Source: Parachlorella kessleri
Lineage: Eukaryota; Chlorophyta; Trebouxiophyceae; Chlorellales; Chlorellaceae
DNA length: 24,056 nt
Reading direction: 5' to 3'
Assembly (NCBI GenBank): GCA_001598975.1
Contig: BBXU01001894.1
Location: 1-24,056 of the forward strand
Shown one piece after another: positions 1 to 10,171 of the stretch (the first letter of the stretch is position 1; every line of letters starts with the position of its first letter). The notes beneath the pieces are model-generated. The model made no database searches, was not told the origin of the DNA, and was given only the letters and a program-made list of their open reading frames with translations. The position numbers and the translations under genes are program-made.

Positions 1-34
1 AACCCCCCCCCCCCCACCCCCACACACACACACA
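1..34. repeat. C-rich tract and (CA)n microsatellite
   Basis: A run of C broken by one A is followed by about seven CA dinucleotides. It is simple-sequence DNA at the window edge, presumably in an intron or 3' part of the minus-strand RIX1-like gene. Confidence 0.85.
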
Positions 35-3000
35 GCTCTGTGACTGCCATACCTACCAACGGGCATACATCCCACAGATCAGGTGACGGGTGACTGCACG
101 TCTTGCACAGTGTGTGGCGGCCAACACTCTTGGCGTTCTCAACATCAAACGACTCACCCAGCAGGCCATCTTCGTCCTCCGCCAGCGCCCCACCCTGGCC
201 CTTGCTCTTCCTGGCCTTCTTGCGGGCGGGGCCCTGCTGCGCTTCCGGCTGCCGGCCCGCTGAGCCTGCTGTGCCTGCTGGAGTCCCGTAGAGCTCAGCA
301 CAGGCGCAGCGCAGAACCACAGGGGCCAGGGGCCTCACGATGCCCACCCCTGCAGACTGCAGCAGCAGCCGTGTGGCGGCATACAGCTGCAGCCGCACCT
401 GCATCAGACATGGAAGGGAGGTAAGGATGGGAGCTTCCTCATCCTGGCAAAATAAAGGCAGCGTCCCTCAGTCCACAACAGCGACTTCTTCTGCAGCGGT
501 GTGTCATGCATGGCCACAAGCAAAACACAGCTGCTCTACTATACCCCACACAACACCATACCGGCACACAAACACAACCTAACGGTAACAGGAAATAGCC
601 TGCATCGTCCACCAACTCGTCGACTTGAAGGTGATGTCCAGCGCAGGTGTGCTAATCACCTCCCTTGGCATAGCTGCGCACTCACGTGCAGCGCCAAGGG
701 TGTGAGCGCCCCAGCTCCCGCAGCTGTCACTCTCTCCAGATACCCGGCCAGCAGCCGCGCAGTGGTGAGGTACAGTGACGCCAGCTGGGCGCCAGCAGCG
801 CACAGCAGCGTGCACAGCAGACGGAGCACCGCAGCGTGCAGGGCGGGCAGGTGGAGGCACAGCTCCGCAAATTTGGAGGAGCCGGCCTTGCCTGCAGCCG
901 GAACATCCCAGGAGATTATTTATCGGCAAGGGCATCTCAGCTACAGCAGCCTCCGGCACCTTCCGCTGAGATTGGGACCGGCCGGCCGCTAGCGGATGCA
1001 GTCCTCTACTAGGGATCTCATGCTAGGTGACGATAAGAGACTTCACACCTTGAACAAGCAGCCCAGGCTGGCTACCATGGGTGAGCAGCTCACTGCATAC
1101 CTGGCCCTCCGGAGGCGTCGTCTACCCCTAACACCCGTGTCACGAGGAGCAGCAGGCCTGTGCCGGGGATAGGCACTGGGGAGGGATACGACCGGGTGAG
1201 CAGCGCCTGCAGGCACCACCACCAGCCCACAGCAGCAACGTGAGTCCACTAAAAAGGAGTGGCCTGGAGGTCATCATGCGGGCAGTCAAAACTCATGCGT
1301 TGCGCAGCCAGCGGGCTTTCTAGGTAGGTAAGGGATTGGAACGGACCGCAGCTTTGTGGCAATATAAGCATCCCAGCTACCTGCAGGGCGTGCAGTGTGG
1401 CCTCTAGCTGCCCAAAGGCAGCCTTGTAAGCAGGGAGCGGTGCTGTGGTTGCACTGGGGACGCCGGGCAGAGGGGCAGCGTGCGGGTCGAGCAGATCCCT
1501 GCGCCAAGCAAGCGTCACCGCTCCTGATAATACTATGTGGTTGATGACAGAAAGCAGAGAAGCATCAGCCTCCAGAGACACTTGCATCAAGGGTCCAGCA
1601 GTGTGCCCTGATGTAGGTACAGGGCAGACAAGGTGCTGAAAACAACTCAACTGGGCCTGCACCTCCCAAACCACAGCCAGGTAGGTTATCCTGCGCCTGG
1701 CAAGGGCCAACCACCAGCCGACACCAAGTCCTATCCCCTCCTGGCCATCCTGTCTACAGCCTCGCTGCCGCCGTTCGTAATATCACACCCAAGCACAAGC
1801 CCTCCCAGTGCTTACCGCGGTCAGCAGGAAAATACTTACGGCCATGCCACAACACCATGCACTTCACTCACCTAGGCCACAGCAGCCTGATCTTCAAATT
1901 TGCAGCAGCATGAGCAAGAAGTGCTCGGCTATTGATTCGCCTGAAGCTCACCCAGCGCTGCAACAAGGCTTTGGTAGTCTACCCAGGCGCACCATCCGCA
2001 GCAGGCGAGCGACTTGCCATTTACTATAAGCTCACCTAGCAGTGCCAACCAGGCTCTGGTCATCCAACCCCAGGAGCAACACATCCAGCAAGCCGTGGGC
2101 CGTGGCAAGCAGCCGCTGGGCCATATTGCTCCAAGAGGTCCCGTCCCCATTGATCCTAGGGAGGGCGGCAGCGCATGCGGCCGCGAGACTGCATGCGCCA
2201 ATACCATTGAGTGAAAACCAGGGTGCTGGGGTGCAGGTCTGCTGTACGGCCAGCCAGAGGGGCAATAAAACTTGGGTAGGATGTGGCATCTTCACCTTTA
2301 CACGATGGTGTGTCCAACTGCAAGAGTGTGGGATGCACGTCTGGCACAATGGCCTGCCAGTTGCAAGAGTGCGGGATGTTCCTAGACACCACTCTATGCC
2401 CTTTCGTGCATGTCGCTGCTGTACGGAAACACCAATCTCCATAAGTCATCTTGAAACTGCATGTGTGGGTCAGTCACTAGAGGAGGAACAACATTGACTT
2501 CCACTGTGTCTACCCCATGGCTGCCTTATGCCCAAGTCTAAAGCGCTCACCGCATGGCTCGCCCAGGGGCAAGGAGCGGCTGCATCAGCGTGGCTGCAAT
2601 TGAAGGCTCTATATACTTGATGTGCTGCCGGAAGGGCGCTGGCAAGGCGGTGACCGCCGCGAGGAGGGCTTCCATCGCCGGCGAGCCCAAAACTGCACTC
2701 GGCTCAGTTGGTGCCTGCAAAAGACCATTACGCAGAGATGCCAACCTGCTGGGCCAGCCCAGGGGTGAGCGGTGCTACCAGCAGCTCTCAACCTGTTGCT
2801 AAATAAACCCCAAACTACTGGCACACCAACTCCTTGGTCCAGAATGTAGCACGTGTAGCAGGCAGACCATACTTGCAAGACCTGACAAGACAAGCTGTGG
2901 AGCAGTCGTCGTTGCAGTTTCTAACACAATAACAAAAACAATGCCATGACTCACCTGCGTTGTAGGAAACTGCTGTTGAAGCAGCGCAACCAGCTTAGGC

Positions 3001-3647
3001 ACCAGGGCAGCACCATCCCGCCTCACGCCTGGGATGTCTAGCATGCGGCCAATGCGATCAAATAGCACCGCCAAGCACTGCCAGCCAGCCTGCTGGGCTG
3101 CGACATGCTGCTGCTGCTTGCTGTCCTGAGAGCTGCTGCCTCGCAATACCCCCACAGCTGCTGTGAACCACTCCTGGTACCCTGCCAAGAATGTGCGGCG
3201 GTCGCAGTGCGTGGAGATGCAAGCCAATAGCTCCAAGCCGTCCTTACGTATGGACGCCTACAAAAACATAGTGCAGCCGTCGCCTCGGTGAGACAACTTT
3301 GCCAGTAAGTGTGTGGGACATCCTGTGCTTAGAGACGGACCAACTGTGAAGTGCAGGAAGTGCTGCGCCAGTGTTATGCGAAGAAGAAAAACGCCTAGGC
3401 CTGCGCCACTGCTACGATTGCAGTTTATTGGATGCTTTAGCATCATCACCTGCTTGTTGTGGAGCATCGCTCGAGCCTTTGCCACCAGTTCGCCCACTGA
3501 CTGTGCTCCACCTGCGAGCTGCCCACTGCAACACAAAACCCCTAGGTGAGCAGCTGCATGCAGTACTTCTGCTAGACTGCTGCCGTTTGAGGTGGTAGCC
3601 TGGGTTTCGCTTAGGACGTGAGAGATGACGACCTCCCCAACATGCAT
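1..3647 (-). CDS. RIX1/PELP1-like pre-60S ribosome biogenesis protein, 3' end outside the window
   Basis: Members of this family (yeast Rix1, animal PELP1) are helical-repeat scaffolds of the nucleolar Rix1 complex that helps mature the 60S subunit. Exons traced on the minus strand are 3450-3647, 2955-3257, 2551-2714, 2036-2155, 1381-1635, 1101-1206, 686-891 and 158-398. Nearly all joins keep phase, for example CG|GATC across 2551/2155. Family-like stretches are IRKDGLELLACISTHC, QAGWQCLAVLFDRIGRML, ATAHGLLDVLLLGLD, SYPSPVPIPGTGLLLLVTRV and LRLLCTLLCAAGAQLASLYL. The last exon seen ends in a basic KKARKSKGQGG segment followed by acidic residues, typical of the tail. One or two small exons between 1636 and 2035 could not be fixed: the phase requires them. 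The start at 3647 is the first in-frame ATG of a 66-codon exon. The assignment rests on remembered family pattern, without an alignment. Confidence 0.78.
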
Positions 3648-3866
3648 GCTGGCACCTAGTGCTGAGTAGAAACGCAGGTCGATACAGTGACTACAGTATA
3701 ACCTGGCAAGGGCGTATTAACACAACACATTGTTTGGGAAGTGTTAGCACTGACATGCCTGATGCGATCAAGAAATGATCACGCCCTATGGCTGGTATGC
3801 AAGGTGTGCTTCCCCAAGTGAGGATGAAATCAAGTGTGTCAACATAGAAGCTGTGTCAGCTGCCGC
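3648..3866. promoter_or_regulatory. Divergent intergenic region between the RIX1-like and LPP-epsilon genes
   Basis: About 220 bp separate two genes transcribed away from each other, so both promoters and 5' UTRs should lie here. No clear TATA box or repeat is visible. The role is inferred from gene orientation only. Confidence 0.4.
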
Positions 3867-5049
3867 ATGTCCATGGCCGTACAGCACCAGCCTCGTGCAC
3901 TCTTATCTAGCCTCAATCCAGCGTTGCCTTTGACCTTCCCAAGCCTCAAGGCTGGCTGCCCTCAGTCATATCCAAGGCGCTACTGCAGAGCTGGGCGTGA
4001 GAGGCGGTGGAAGAGGTGTACTGCAATGCTGACAAGCTCAGGCCAGCCACCACCCTTTTCAGCACAGCACCATCCCCTTCTAGATGCTATCAACGATGCA
4101 ACCAAGTGGGGGGTCAGCGCAGCCGCCTTTGCCACCCTGCTGCTGCGGCGGGATGTAGCCGCGTGCTGGTGCCTGACGGGCTCGGTGATGGCAGCCTTCA
4201 ACTGCCGGGTAGGTGAACGATGTTGCCTGTCACAGCAACTCCTGATCTAGGTAGGAAGCCACCCAGGCGTCCAGCTTGTGCCACACGAAGTGCAGGCTTT
4301 TTCTGCTGGATAGCCTTTCATGAGCGCCTATCCCGATCGCAGCTTCTCAAGTACGTCATCAACCATGCACGTCCCGAGGCAGCTCGCAAGGCAGACCCAG
4401 GGATGCCTTCCGCCCATGCCAACAGCTTGGCCTTCCTTTCAACCTATGTGTCGTTGGCCTCCGCTGTGGGAACAAGCTGGCAGTCGCCACCTGGGGCAGC
4501 TCTGGTCTTTGGCATCCCCGCCCTTGCCATCTTTTTGGTGAGTGATTTGGCTGCCAGCAGCACTGCACTCTCACGGCCTGCCCCGCTGTGGTGGTACCAA
4601 TTTCGCCATAACTGCATGGCGCCACAAGTGTGCTTACCAAGGCCACATACGACGGCCAGCTATAAGCTTGGTACCCTCAGCCGTGCCGTGTGGAGATGGC
4701 ATGTGGGTATGTGCCCCTACTGCAAATGGCATTGCTTCAGGCTGACCAATGTGCCACCTTCCAGACTGTCCCACTGCTTACGGCTGAGCAGTGACGCCCT
4801 TGCCTCTTCTTGCAGGCTTGGCTCCGGGTGACGCTTGGGTACCACACCACCCCACAAGTCCTGGTGGGCTGGCTTGTTGGCTCAGCCAGTGCAGCGTGGT
4901 GGTACCGCATGGGTCAGACACAGCTACGACCTGCCTTGGAACAGCATCCTGCCTTGAAGCTGTGGCTCTATGCCATCACAGGCCTTGCTGTGGCGGTCTT
5001 TGCTGTGCAGAATGTCGCTCGCTGGGCACGAGAAGGGCATGCCGGTTAA
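3867..5049 (+). CDS. Lipid phosphate phosphatase epsilon-type (PAP2 superfamily), likely chloroplast
   Basis: It should dephosphorylate phosphatidic acid or a related lipid phosphate at a plastid membrane. Exons 3867-4208, 4343-4537 and 4816-5049 join in phase 0 and give 256 residues, close to plant LPP-epsilon. All three PAP2 motifs are present: K-x6-RP (KYVINHARP) at the start of exon 2, PSAH within DPGMPSAHANS, and R-x5-H (RVTLGYH) opening exon 3. The third motif has Leu-Arg instead of the usual Ser-Arg, which plant LPP-epsilon proteins share as far as I recall. Hydrophobic stretches follow, including AALVFGIPALAIFL and LKLWLYAITGLAVAVFAVQN. The first ~65 residues are Ser/Arg-rich with few acids, consistent with a transit peptide. 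The start ATG at 3867 is the first in frame. A CTTTTCAG near 4065 could be an acceptor, so exon 1 may be shorter. Dolichyldiphosphatase is the main alternative. Confidence 0.85.
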
Positions 5050-5457
5050 TTTGCTCTTTACTCTCTCCTATCCCACTACCTTTCTGGGTTGACTTGCAGA
5101 CGATAATTCAGTTCCAGTTCTGCATATTGCAGTACCTTTGCTTCGATGGGCACGTGTTGCATACCACAGACTTGCACAGTTGCTGCAACAACACATGCTA
5201 CGGGTACTGACTCATGACACACTACTGCTGCTTCTGTTATTTCCAAACAGCTGAGGGTCACGTATCCGTTACCCGGCTTCTATCGCACCTCCAATCAGCA
5301 GCAGAGACAGCGTTCAAGTCACAGAAATAGCAAAGACCAGAGCAAAAGTAGCATCCGTGCAAGCCCCAGAGCATCACTGCATCCAGCCCATCAGTCCAGT
5401 TCGTCGCCTACTCTCTGTTGGCACAATCTGCCGTCATAACTAAATGGAGCAGCAGCT
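5050..5457. other. Convergent intergenic region, 3' UTRs only
   Basis: About 400 bp lie between the stop codons of the plus-strand LPP-epsilon gene and the minus-strand uL22 gene. I see no supported gene, repeat or TGTAA polyadenylation motif in it. Confidence 0.5.
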
Positions 5458-7003
5458 TCACTCTCCATGCTGCAGTTGCCCCTTGCGGGGAGGTGTGAGG
5501 CCCAGCTTGCGCTCCTGGATGCCATACCAGCGCTCCGCCAGCATGGGTAGCACCTTGGTGCGCCGCCGAAGGCCTTCCTTCTCCAGTAAGATCACCTGCA
5601 GTAAGATAGCATGCACTGTGGTCTCAGGAGGGAGTCACCAGACCTACTAGGCAGCCCCCACCCCCACCTCCACACACATACCCGCAAGAGCAGGCTATCT
5701 TACGCACTGATGTTGTGTACCTTCCCGGCGATACAAATCTAAGTCCTTGCGTGGCCGTATTGTCTGGCATCCAGGAAAAATAGAGAGGTTACCGAAGCTG
5801 CAGGGCACTGGAACTACTCAACACCCACTCTCATGTCACAACAAATCCATGCCTCCGTTTCCACAAACTCTGGAGGCCTAGCGCACAAATAGCAGAGCCA
5901 CAGATGAGCACTTTAGGACCGAGCAGCTCTCACCGTAAGGTGTGACCGGTATCTCAGTCGCGACCCAGACCTGCCCCTGCCATGCACTGATGTGCGCTTC
6001 AAGTGGGTGCCGCTCCCGACGTAGGCATGTTCTGCAACACAGAAGCACACCAAGGGACACTGACTCTCACTCTATGACTCACCCAGAAACCAGAAAGCAC
6101 AACACACACACCTTGCACTGTAGTCTTGCAGCTGGACCATTTCCATTGCAGTCTACCATGTAGCGACCACTCCCGAGGCGGCGGTGTGTGCTAGCTAGGA
6201 GCACAATCGACAGGCGCAACAATGGCAATGAGGCCCCAGAAGGACACAAGACCCATACCACGCAAACCACTGCAACTCCATCCACTCACCCACTGCCAGC
6301 TTATCAGCGTCCATGCCGTGGTTGTTAACAGCGTTGGCCTTGGCCGACATCAGCACATTCCGCAGGATCCCCGCTGACTTCTTACAAGACACCTGGCACT
6401 GAATCAGTGCATCCTCCAAGCTCAGCCCGCGCACAACCTTGGCAAACATGTTTAGCTTGCGCGGCGAAATGGCCACGTTGCGCAGGAGTGCCTTAGCACG
6501 CAGCGGCTCCTCGTCAGGGTAGTAATCCCCCAGCGCTGCGCGCGCTGCTGCTGGCGGCGGCGCTTGCTGCAACGGGTTGAGGGCGGCTGCCTCTGCTTCG
6601 GACTCAGCTGCGGCCGCTGCTGCTGCTGCGCAGGGGAGGCCTGTGTGGAGGGCCTGCAGGGGAGAACTCGATAGGACAGTGTGTAGGAGGCCGGGACAAC
6701 TGTGCAAACCCCCATCACTGCGTAATGCCAACTGTGCAAACCCCCATCACTGCGTAATGCCAGCCCGGACGGTCAAGGGGAACTCTTTATCCCTACCCGT
6801 TGAAGCTGCACCAACGACGCCACTGCTGCACTGCCCCCCGTGCTCGGTGCTGCTGTGGGCCTGGTGCAGGCGCCCAGAAGGGCCGGCACCGCCCCATTGC
6901 TGGCTGCTCGCAACTCAACTAGGGCTGCTATCCCAGCACAGTTGCTGGTACGGCTGCCAAGGCCCAGCGCAGCCCGGAGCAGCTGCTGCACTCTGAATGA
7001 CAT
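5458..7003 (-). CDS. Ribosomal protein uL22, bacterial type, nuclear-encoded organellar (probably mitochondrial)
   Basis: uL22 is a large-subunit protein that lines the exit tunnel. Four minus-strand exons, 6797-7003, 6290-6653, 5934-6031 and 5458-5595, close perfectly in phase to give 268 residues. The core begins near residue 105 with LRAKALLRNVAISPRKLNMF, continues through VRGLSLEDALIQC and SAKANAVNNHGMDADKLAV, and crosses the exon 2/3 junction (G|AA) into EHAYVGSGTHLKR. It ends with the signature SVHGRGRSGSRLRYRSHLT. The first ~70 residues (MSFRVQQLLRAALG...) are rich in Arg, Ala and Ser with almost no acids, as in an organelle targeting peptide. A 45-residue C-terminal extension after the core (VILLEKEGLRRRTK...) is seen in mitochondrial forms. 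Plastid uL22 is usually plastid-encoded in algae, which favours mitochondria, but this is inference. Intron 1 carries a 32-bp tandem duplication. Confidence 0.93.
6698..6761. repeat. Perfect 32-bp tandem duplication in intron 1 of the uL22 gene
   Basis: Two identical 32-bp units lie head to tail at 6698-6729 and 6730-6761, each beginning AACTGTGCAAACCC and ending CGTAATGCC. The copies show no divergence, so the duplication is recent. It lies wholly inside intron 1 (6654-6796). Confidence 0.95.
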
Positions 7004-7454
7004 GTGGCTGCTGAACCCTTCGAGCCTCGCTTTTTAATTGTCAAATACTGCCTCTCTACGCTTATCTACAACTGCAAGCTACTTAGCACAGAGGCTTAAG
7101 ATAGACAATGCCAGGCAACCAGCAGTCCAGCTATGATGCGAGATACGATATGGGGAAGTGTGGAGGACTCATTCCTTCAGCCCGAGCCTTGCATCCTGAT
7201 GTGTTGCTCATGAGAAATGCCAACATACGAGGGGTATACGTCAATTGTCTGGAAGGGGTTTCCGACAGCACCATGCTGCCTGGTTTCGATCGTTCGACTG
7301 TCCCAATCTTCGAAATCTGCCAACTGTCGTCCCACTCGCCCAATTGCTTGCACTGCCCCTTGCAAGTGACCTTGTCATATTGATATCGACAGTTTGCCGG
7401 CTTACCTGCGACGCAGGGCCAATTGGCAGCTTGACCCCAAACAACTGATCACCC
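7004..7454. promoter_or_regulatory. Divergent promoter region between uL22 and arabinose-5-phosphate isomerase
   Basis: This 451-bp gap lies between two start codons facing away from each other. A 91-codon plus-strand ORF at 7108-7383 has no family features and is overlapped by equally long frames on the other strand, so it is not supported as a gene. The promoter role is inferred from orientation. Confidence 0.45.
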
Positions 7455-10171
7455 ATGGAGGCCCGTGCGGCATATGTGTCCGGCGTAATCCGCAGCAGAG
7501 ACAACACGCCAGTTAAGGAAAATTCCGGGTCTGTCACAGCGAGGCAGGCAGCCTTAGCGCTCAGCCCCAGACAGCCACCCTTGGACTGGGGGGCTGTGGC
7601 TGCGGGCTCGCTGCAGGCTCTTTTCCAAGAGCAGCAGAAGTAAGATAAGAAATAAGAGAGAGGTGGTCAACAGTGCTGTGACGCTGCCTTCTGAGGCACT
7701 CTACACCCCTTTACATGCAAAGGTGTCACTTGCACTCCTTGCAGGCTCCTAGACTACTTTTTTGCTAACATTGATCAAGGGCAGCTTGAAGCCTTCTGCA
7801 AGGCAAGCCTTCCAAAGCTTTCTTGACGAAGCTCAAGCTTGCACAAAGTGTTGGGTTGCCAATACAGCGGACCGGACGCCAGGTTTACCAAGGGCACACT
7901 CTGTATGACAATCTCTCCATGCTGTTGCAGGCAGTGCTGCGCTGTCCAGGCAAGATTCTCTTCACAGGTGTGGGCAAGAGCGGCTTCATCGCACAGAAGA
8001 TCACACAGACTCTGGTGTCCACGGGCACCAAGGCCGTGTTCCTGCACCCGGTGGATGCGCTGCATGGAGACATTGGGATTGTGTCCAGGGATGACATCCT
8101 GGTGTGCTTCTCCAAGTCTGGGGCCACCGAGGAGCTGCTACGGCTTGTGCCATACGCCAAGGCAAGTGCACAGTCACCAAGGTCAGCATCCTCCTTTGAG
8201 TCATTGATGTGTCTCTTTGAAGTTATTATTGCGGCCACATACTCAGCGGCATGTGTGAAGGACTGCATCGCAGTGGCAGTCTTGTCTGCCTAAACTGCAT
8301 GGAGGAGGACCTTCCTAGGGTTCTCTAGTGGTGAAAGCCGGATGGAGTGGTGAACAGGTGTAAAGGTACCATAGCTGTGCCCTGCAAGCATCCGTCCATG
8401 CTGCTGTGGTGGGACCCGCTTCCGTCCTCTTGTCCTTGGCAGTCCCTTTTACATAGCAGTGTCTCTGTCCTGCCGCCTCTGTTGCAGGCAAAGGGTGCCC
8501 AGGTGGTGAGTGTGACTTCCATCAAGGGGTGCCAGCTGGACCAGGCCGCTGACATGGCGATCCACCTGCCGCTGCTGCGCGAGCTTTGCCCCTTCAACCT
8601 GGCCCCTGTCACCTCGACTGCCATCCAGATGCTGTTTGGCGACACGGTGGCCATCGCAGTGATGCAGGTGAGCGACGCCGCTTGTGGGTGGTCAGCCACT
8701 GTAGCTGTGGGGTGGAATGCTCCGATGGTCAGTGGCTTGCATGCCTTGTGTGCATTGGTGACCATGGAAGTAGGTGGCGACAGTCCAGGTCAATGCCGGG
8801 CCAGCTGTGGTGCTTGTCTTTGACCGCATCGTAGCGTCCATGGGCTGTGCTTCCAGGCCCGGCACCTTAGCCGTGAGGAGTACGCACAGAACCACCCAGC
8901 AGGGCGCATCGGCAAGCGGCTGATTCTGCGGGTGACTGACGTCATGCTGCATGGAGAGGAGCTGCCACTGGTGATGCCCGACATGCTCATGGCTGATGTG
9001 CTCATGGAGCTGACCAGCAAGGGGTGAGCAGCGGGAAAGGCTCTACATAGAAGGGTGCCATGGTGCTGCTTGCTGATGTGTCCATGGAGCTTGCCAGCAA
9101 GGGGTGAGCAGTGGGAAATGCAATGTAAGTGGCAGCCTGCCTAGTGTGAATGGTGCTGCTTGCTGATGTGCCCATGGAGCTTGCCAGCAAGGGGTACATC
9201 CTGGCTTTTTGTTGGCCCCATTTGGGGGACTCACGGCAGCATGGTCAGGTGGCGGTATGCTGTTAGACTAGACTAGCAAGGGGTGAGCAGTGGGAAATGC
9301 AGTGTAAGTGGCAGCGTGCCGAGTGTGGCATGGTGCTGCTTGCCGCGGCTTTACTGCCAGTAGCGGTGCACAGTTGCAGTGTTGGTGCACAGCGAATGAC
9401 ACGCCCAATTGGGGAAGACAGGCTAGCGCCTTCTTCCTTAGTCATGCGGTGATGGTTAACAATGGGCCAACCATGCGTTATCTCTCATAGTGCGGAGCAG
9501 GCCAAGGGCAGCAGTCACAGCACCAAGGCAAGGTCTGCAATCATCAGTTTTCCACTATTTCCAAGGCACTTCTGCCTTCACTTGCAGGTCGCCCTCGCTG
9601 CATTATTCATGTGCAGTGCCTGACACCCTTGCCTCCTGCAGGTGTGGCTGTGTGCTAGTAATCTCAACAGACCAAGCGCTGCTGGGCATATTCACTGATG
9701 GAGACCTACGGAGGGCCATCCAGGCCCGGGACGGCAAGATCATGCGGCTGTGCATAGGTGACATCATGACCAGGGACCCTCGCCGGTGTCACCCCAACGA
9801 CAAGGCAGTGGATACCATGCAGGTGGGTGTGCAGTGTAATGGGCATCAAACACTGGGACATGCGTGCCACTTGGCGGGTGGGGCAGTGCATGCCATGTGA
9901 GTGAATGTTGTGGCACCCGCGCTTGCCCTAGGATTCAAGGCAGACACTGTGATTTGCTTCAGGAGCTAGTGTGGGTGTAAACAACCCGTTGGTTGTTCCC
10001 TTGAGAACAGCTCCTGCCAATCCATGCCACTTACTGAAAGTGCCTGTCCCTGCCTTGTTATAACTACAGCTGATGGAGTCTGGGCCCAAGGTATCAGTCA
10101 TGCCTGTGGTGGCGGAAGGCAAGCTGGTGGGGCTCATCACTCTACACGCACTCGTCAGTGCCGGACTGTGA
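7455..10171 (+). CDS. Arabinose-5-phosphate isomerase (SIS domain plus two CBS domains), Kdo pathway
   Basis: It interconverts ribulose 5-phosphate and arabinose 5-phosphate, the first step towards Kdo. Exons 7455-7639, 7745-7802, 7931-8161, 8488-8667, 8857-9023, 9642-9822 and 10070-10171 close in phase to 367 residues, slightly longer than bacterial KdsD/KpsF and close to plant SETH3. The SIS domain covers about residues 70-250 with [44 protein letters not shown] and [15 protein letters not shown]. The linker [16 protein letters not shown] is diagnostic. CBS 1 runs from [13 protein letters not shown] to [11 protein letters not shown], and CBS 2 from [11 protein letters not shown] to [12 protein letters not shown]. 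Introns 2 and 3 have GC donors (7803 and 8162). Intron 5 (618 nt) holds a tandem array copied from the end of exon 5 and a small insertion. No organelle signal is obvious, so it is probably cytosolic. Confidence 0.95.
7803..7930 (+). other. GC-AG intron 2 of the arabinose-5-phosphate isomerase gene
   Basis: The 5' site is AAG|GCAAGC and the 3' site is TGTTGCAG|GCAG. Splicing here gives [13 protein letters not shown], which matches the spacing in the family. Reading through meets an in-frame TGA (7824-7826). No GT donor nearby keeps the phase. Confidence 0.8.
8162..8487 (+). other. GC-AG intron 3 of the arabinose-5-phosphate isomerase gene
   Basis: The 5' site is AAG|GCAAGT and the 3' site is TGTTGCAG|GCAAAG. 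The join gives [17 protein letters not shown], the expected family sequence without gap or insertion. It is the second GC donor in this gene and has the same AAG|GCAAG core as intron 2. Confidence 0.82.
8992..9341 (+). repeat. Tandem array of an exon 5 tail plus its 5' splice site
   Basis: Three units of about 80, 90 and 91 bp start at 8992, 9072 and 9162, each with GCTGATGTG, then CATGGAGC, then AGCAAGGGGT and ending TGGTGCTGCTT. Unit 1 contains the last 32 nt of exon 5 and the true donor at 9024. Units 2 and 3 lie in the intron and repeat the donor context (AGCAAGGGGTGAGCAG) at 9096-9111 and 9275-9290. Unit 3 is split by a 79-bp insertion at 9196-9274. Use of a later donor would read into TGA at once. 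Confidence 0.88.
9196..9274 (-). mobile_element. Short (79-bp) inserted element with 10-bp target-site duplication, copy 1
   Basis: The sequence interrupts unit 3 of the exon-tail array and is flanked by AGCAAGGGGT at 9186-9195 and again at 9275-9284. Most of it is similar, in opposite orientation, to 21455-21520. Shared blocks are GCAGCATGGTCAGGTGGCGG and GCTGTTAGACTAGACT (the latter differs nowhere over 16 nt). No coding capacity and no clear terminal inverted repeats are visible. The family is unknown to me. The strand is set so that copy 2 is plus. Confidence 0.75.

Noticed and set aside
4220..4831. Reading the whole 203-codon frame as one LPP-epsilon exon
   Set aside because: Only 4343-4537 matches the family; flanking parts are introns with clear CGCAG acceptor and GTGAGT donor, and the third motif is in another exon.
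6100..6180. An extra uL22 exon between 6031 and 6290
   Set aside because: Direct joining of 6290 to 6031 gives KLAV-EHAYVG in phase with the exact family sequence, leaving no room for another exon.
7108..7383. 91-codon ORF in the divergent uL22/isomerase gap
   Set aside because: Frames of similar length exist on the opposite strand and there is no recognisable protein character.
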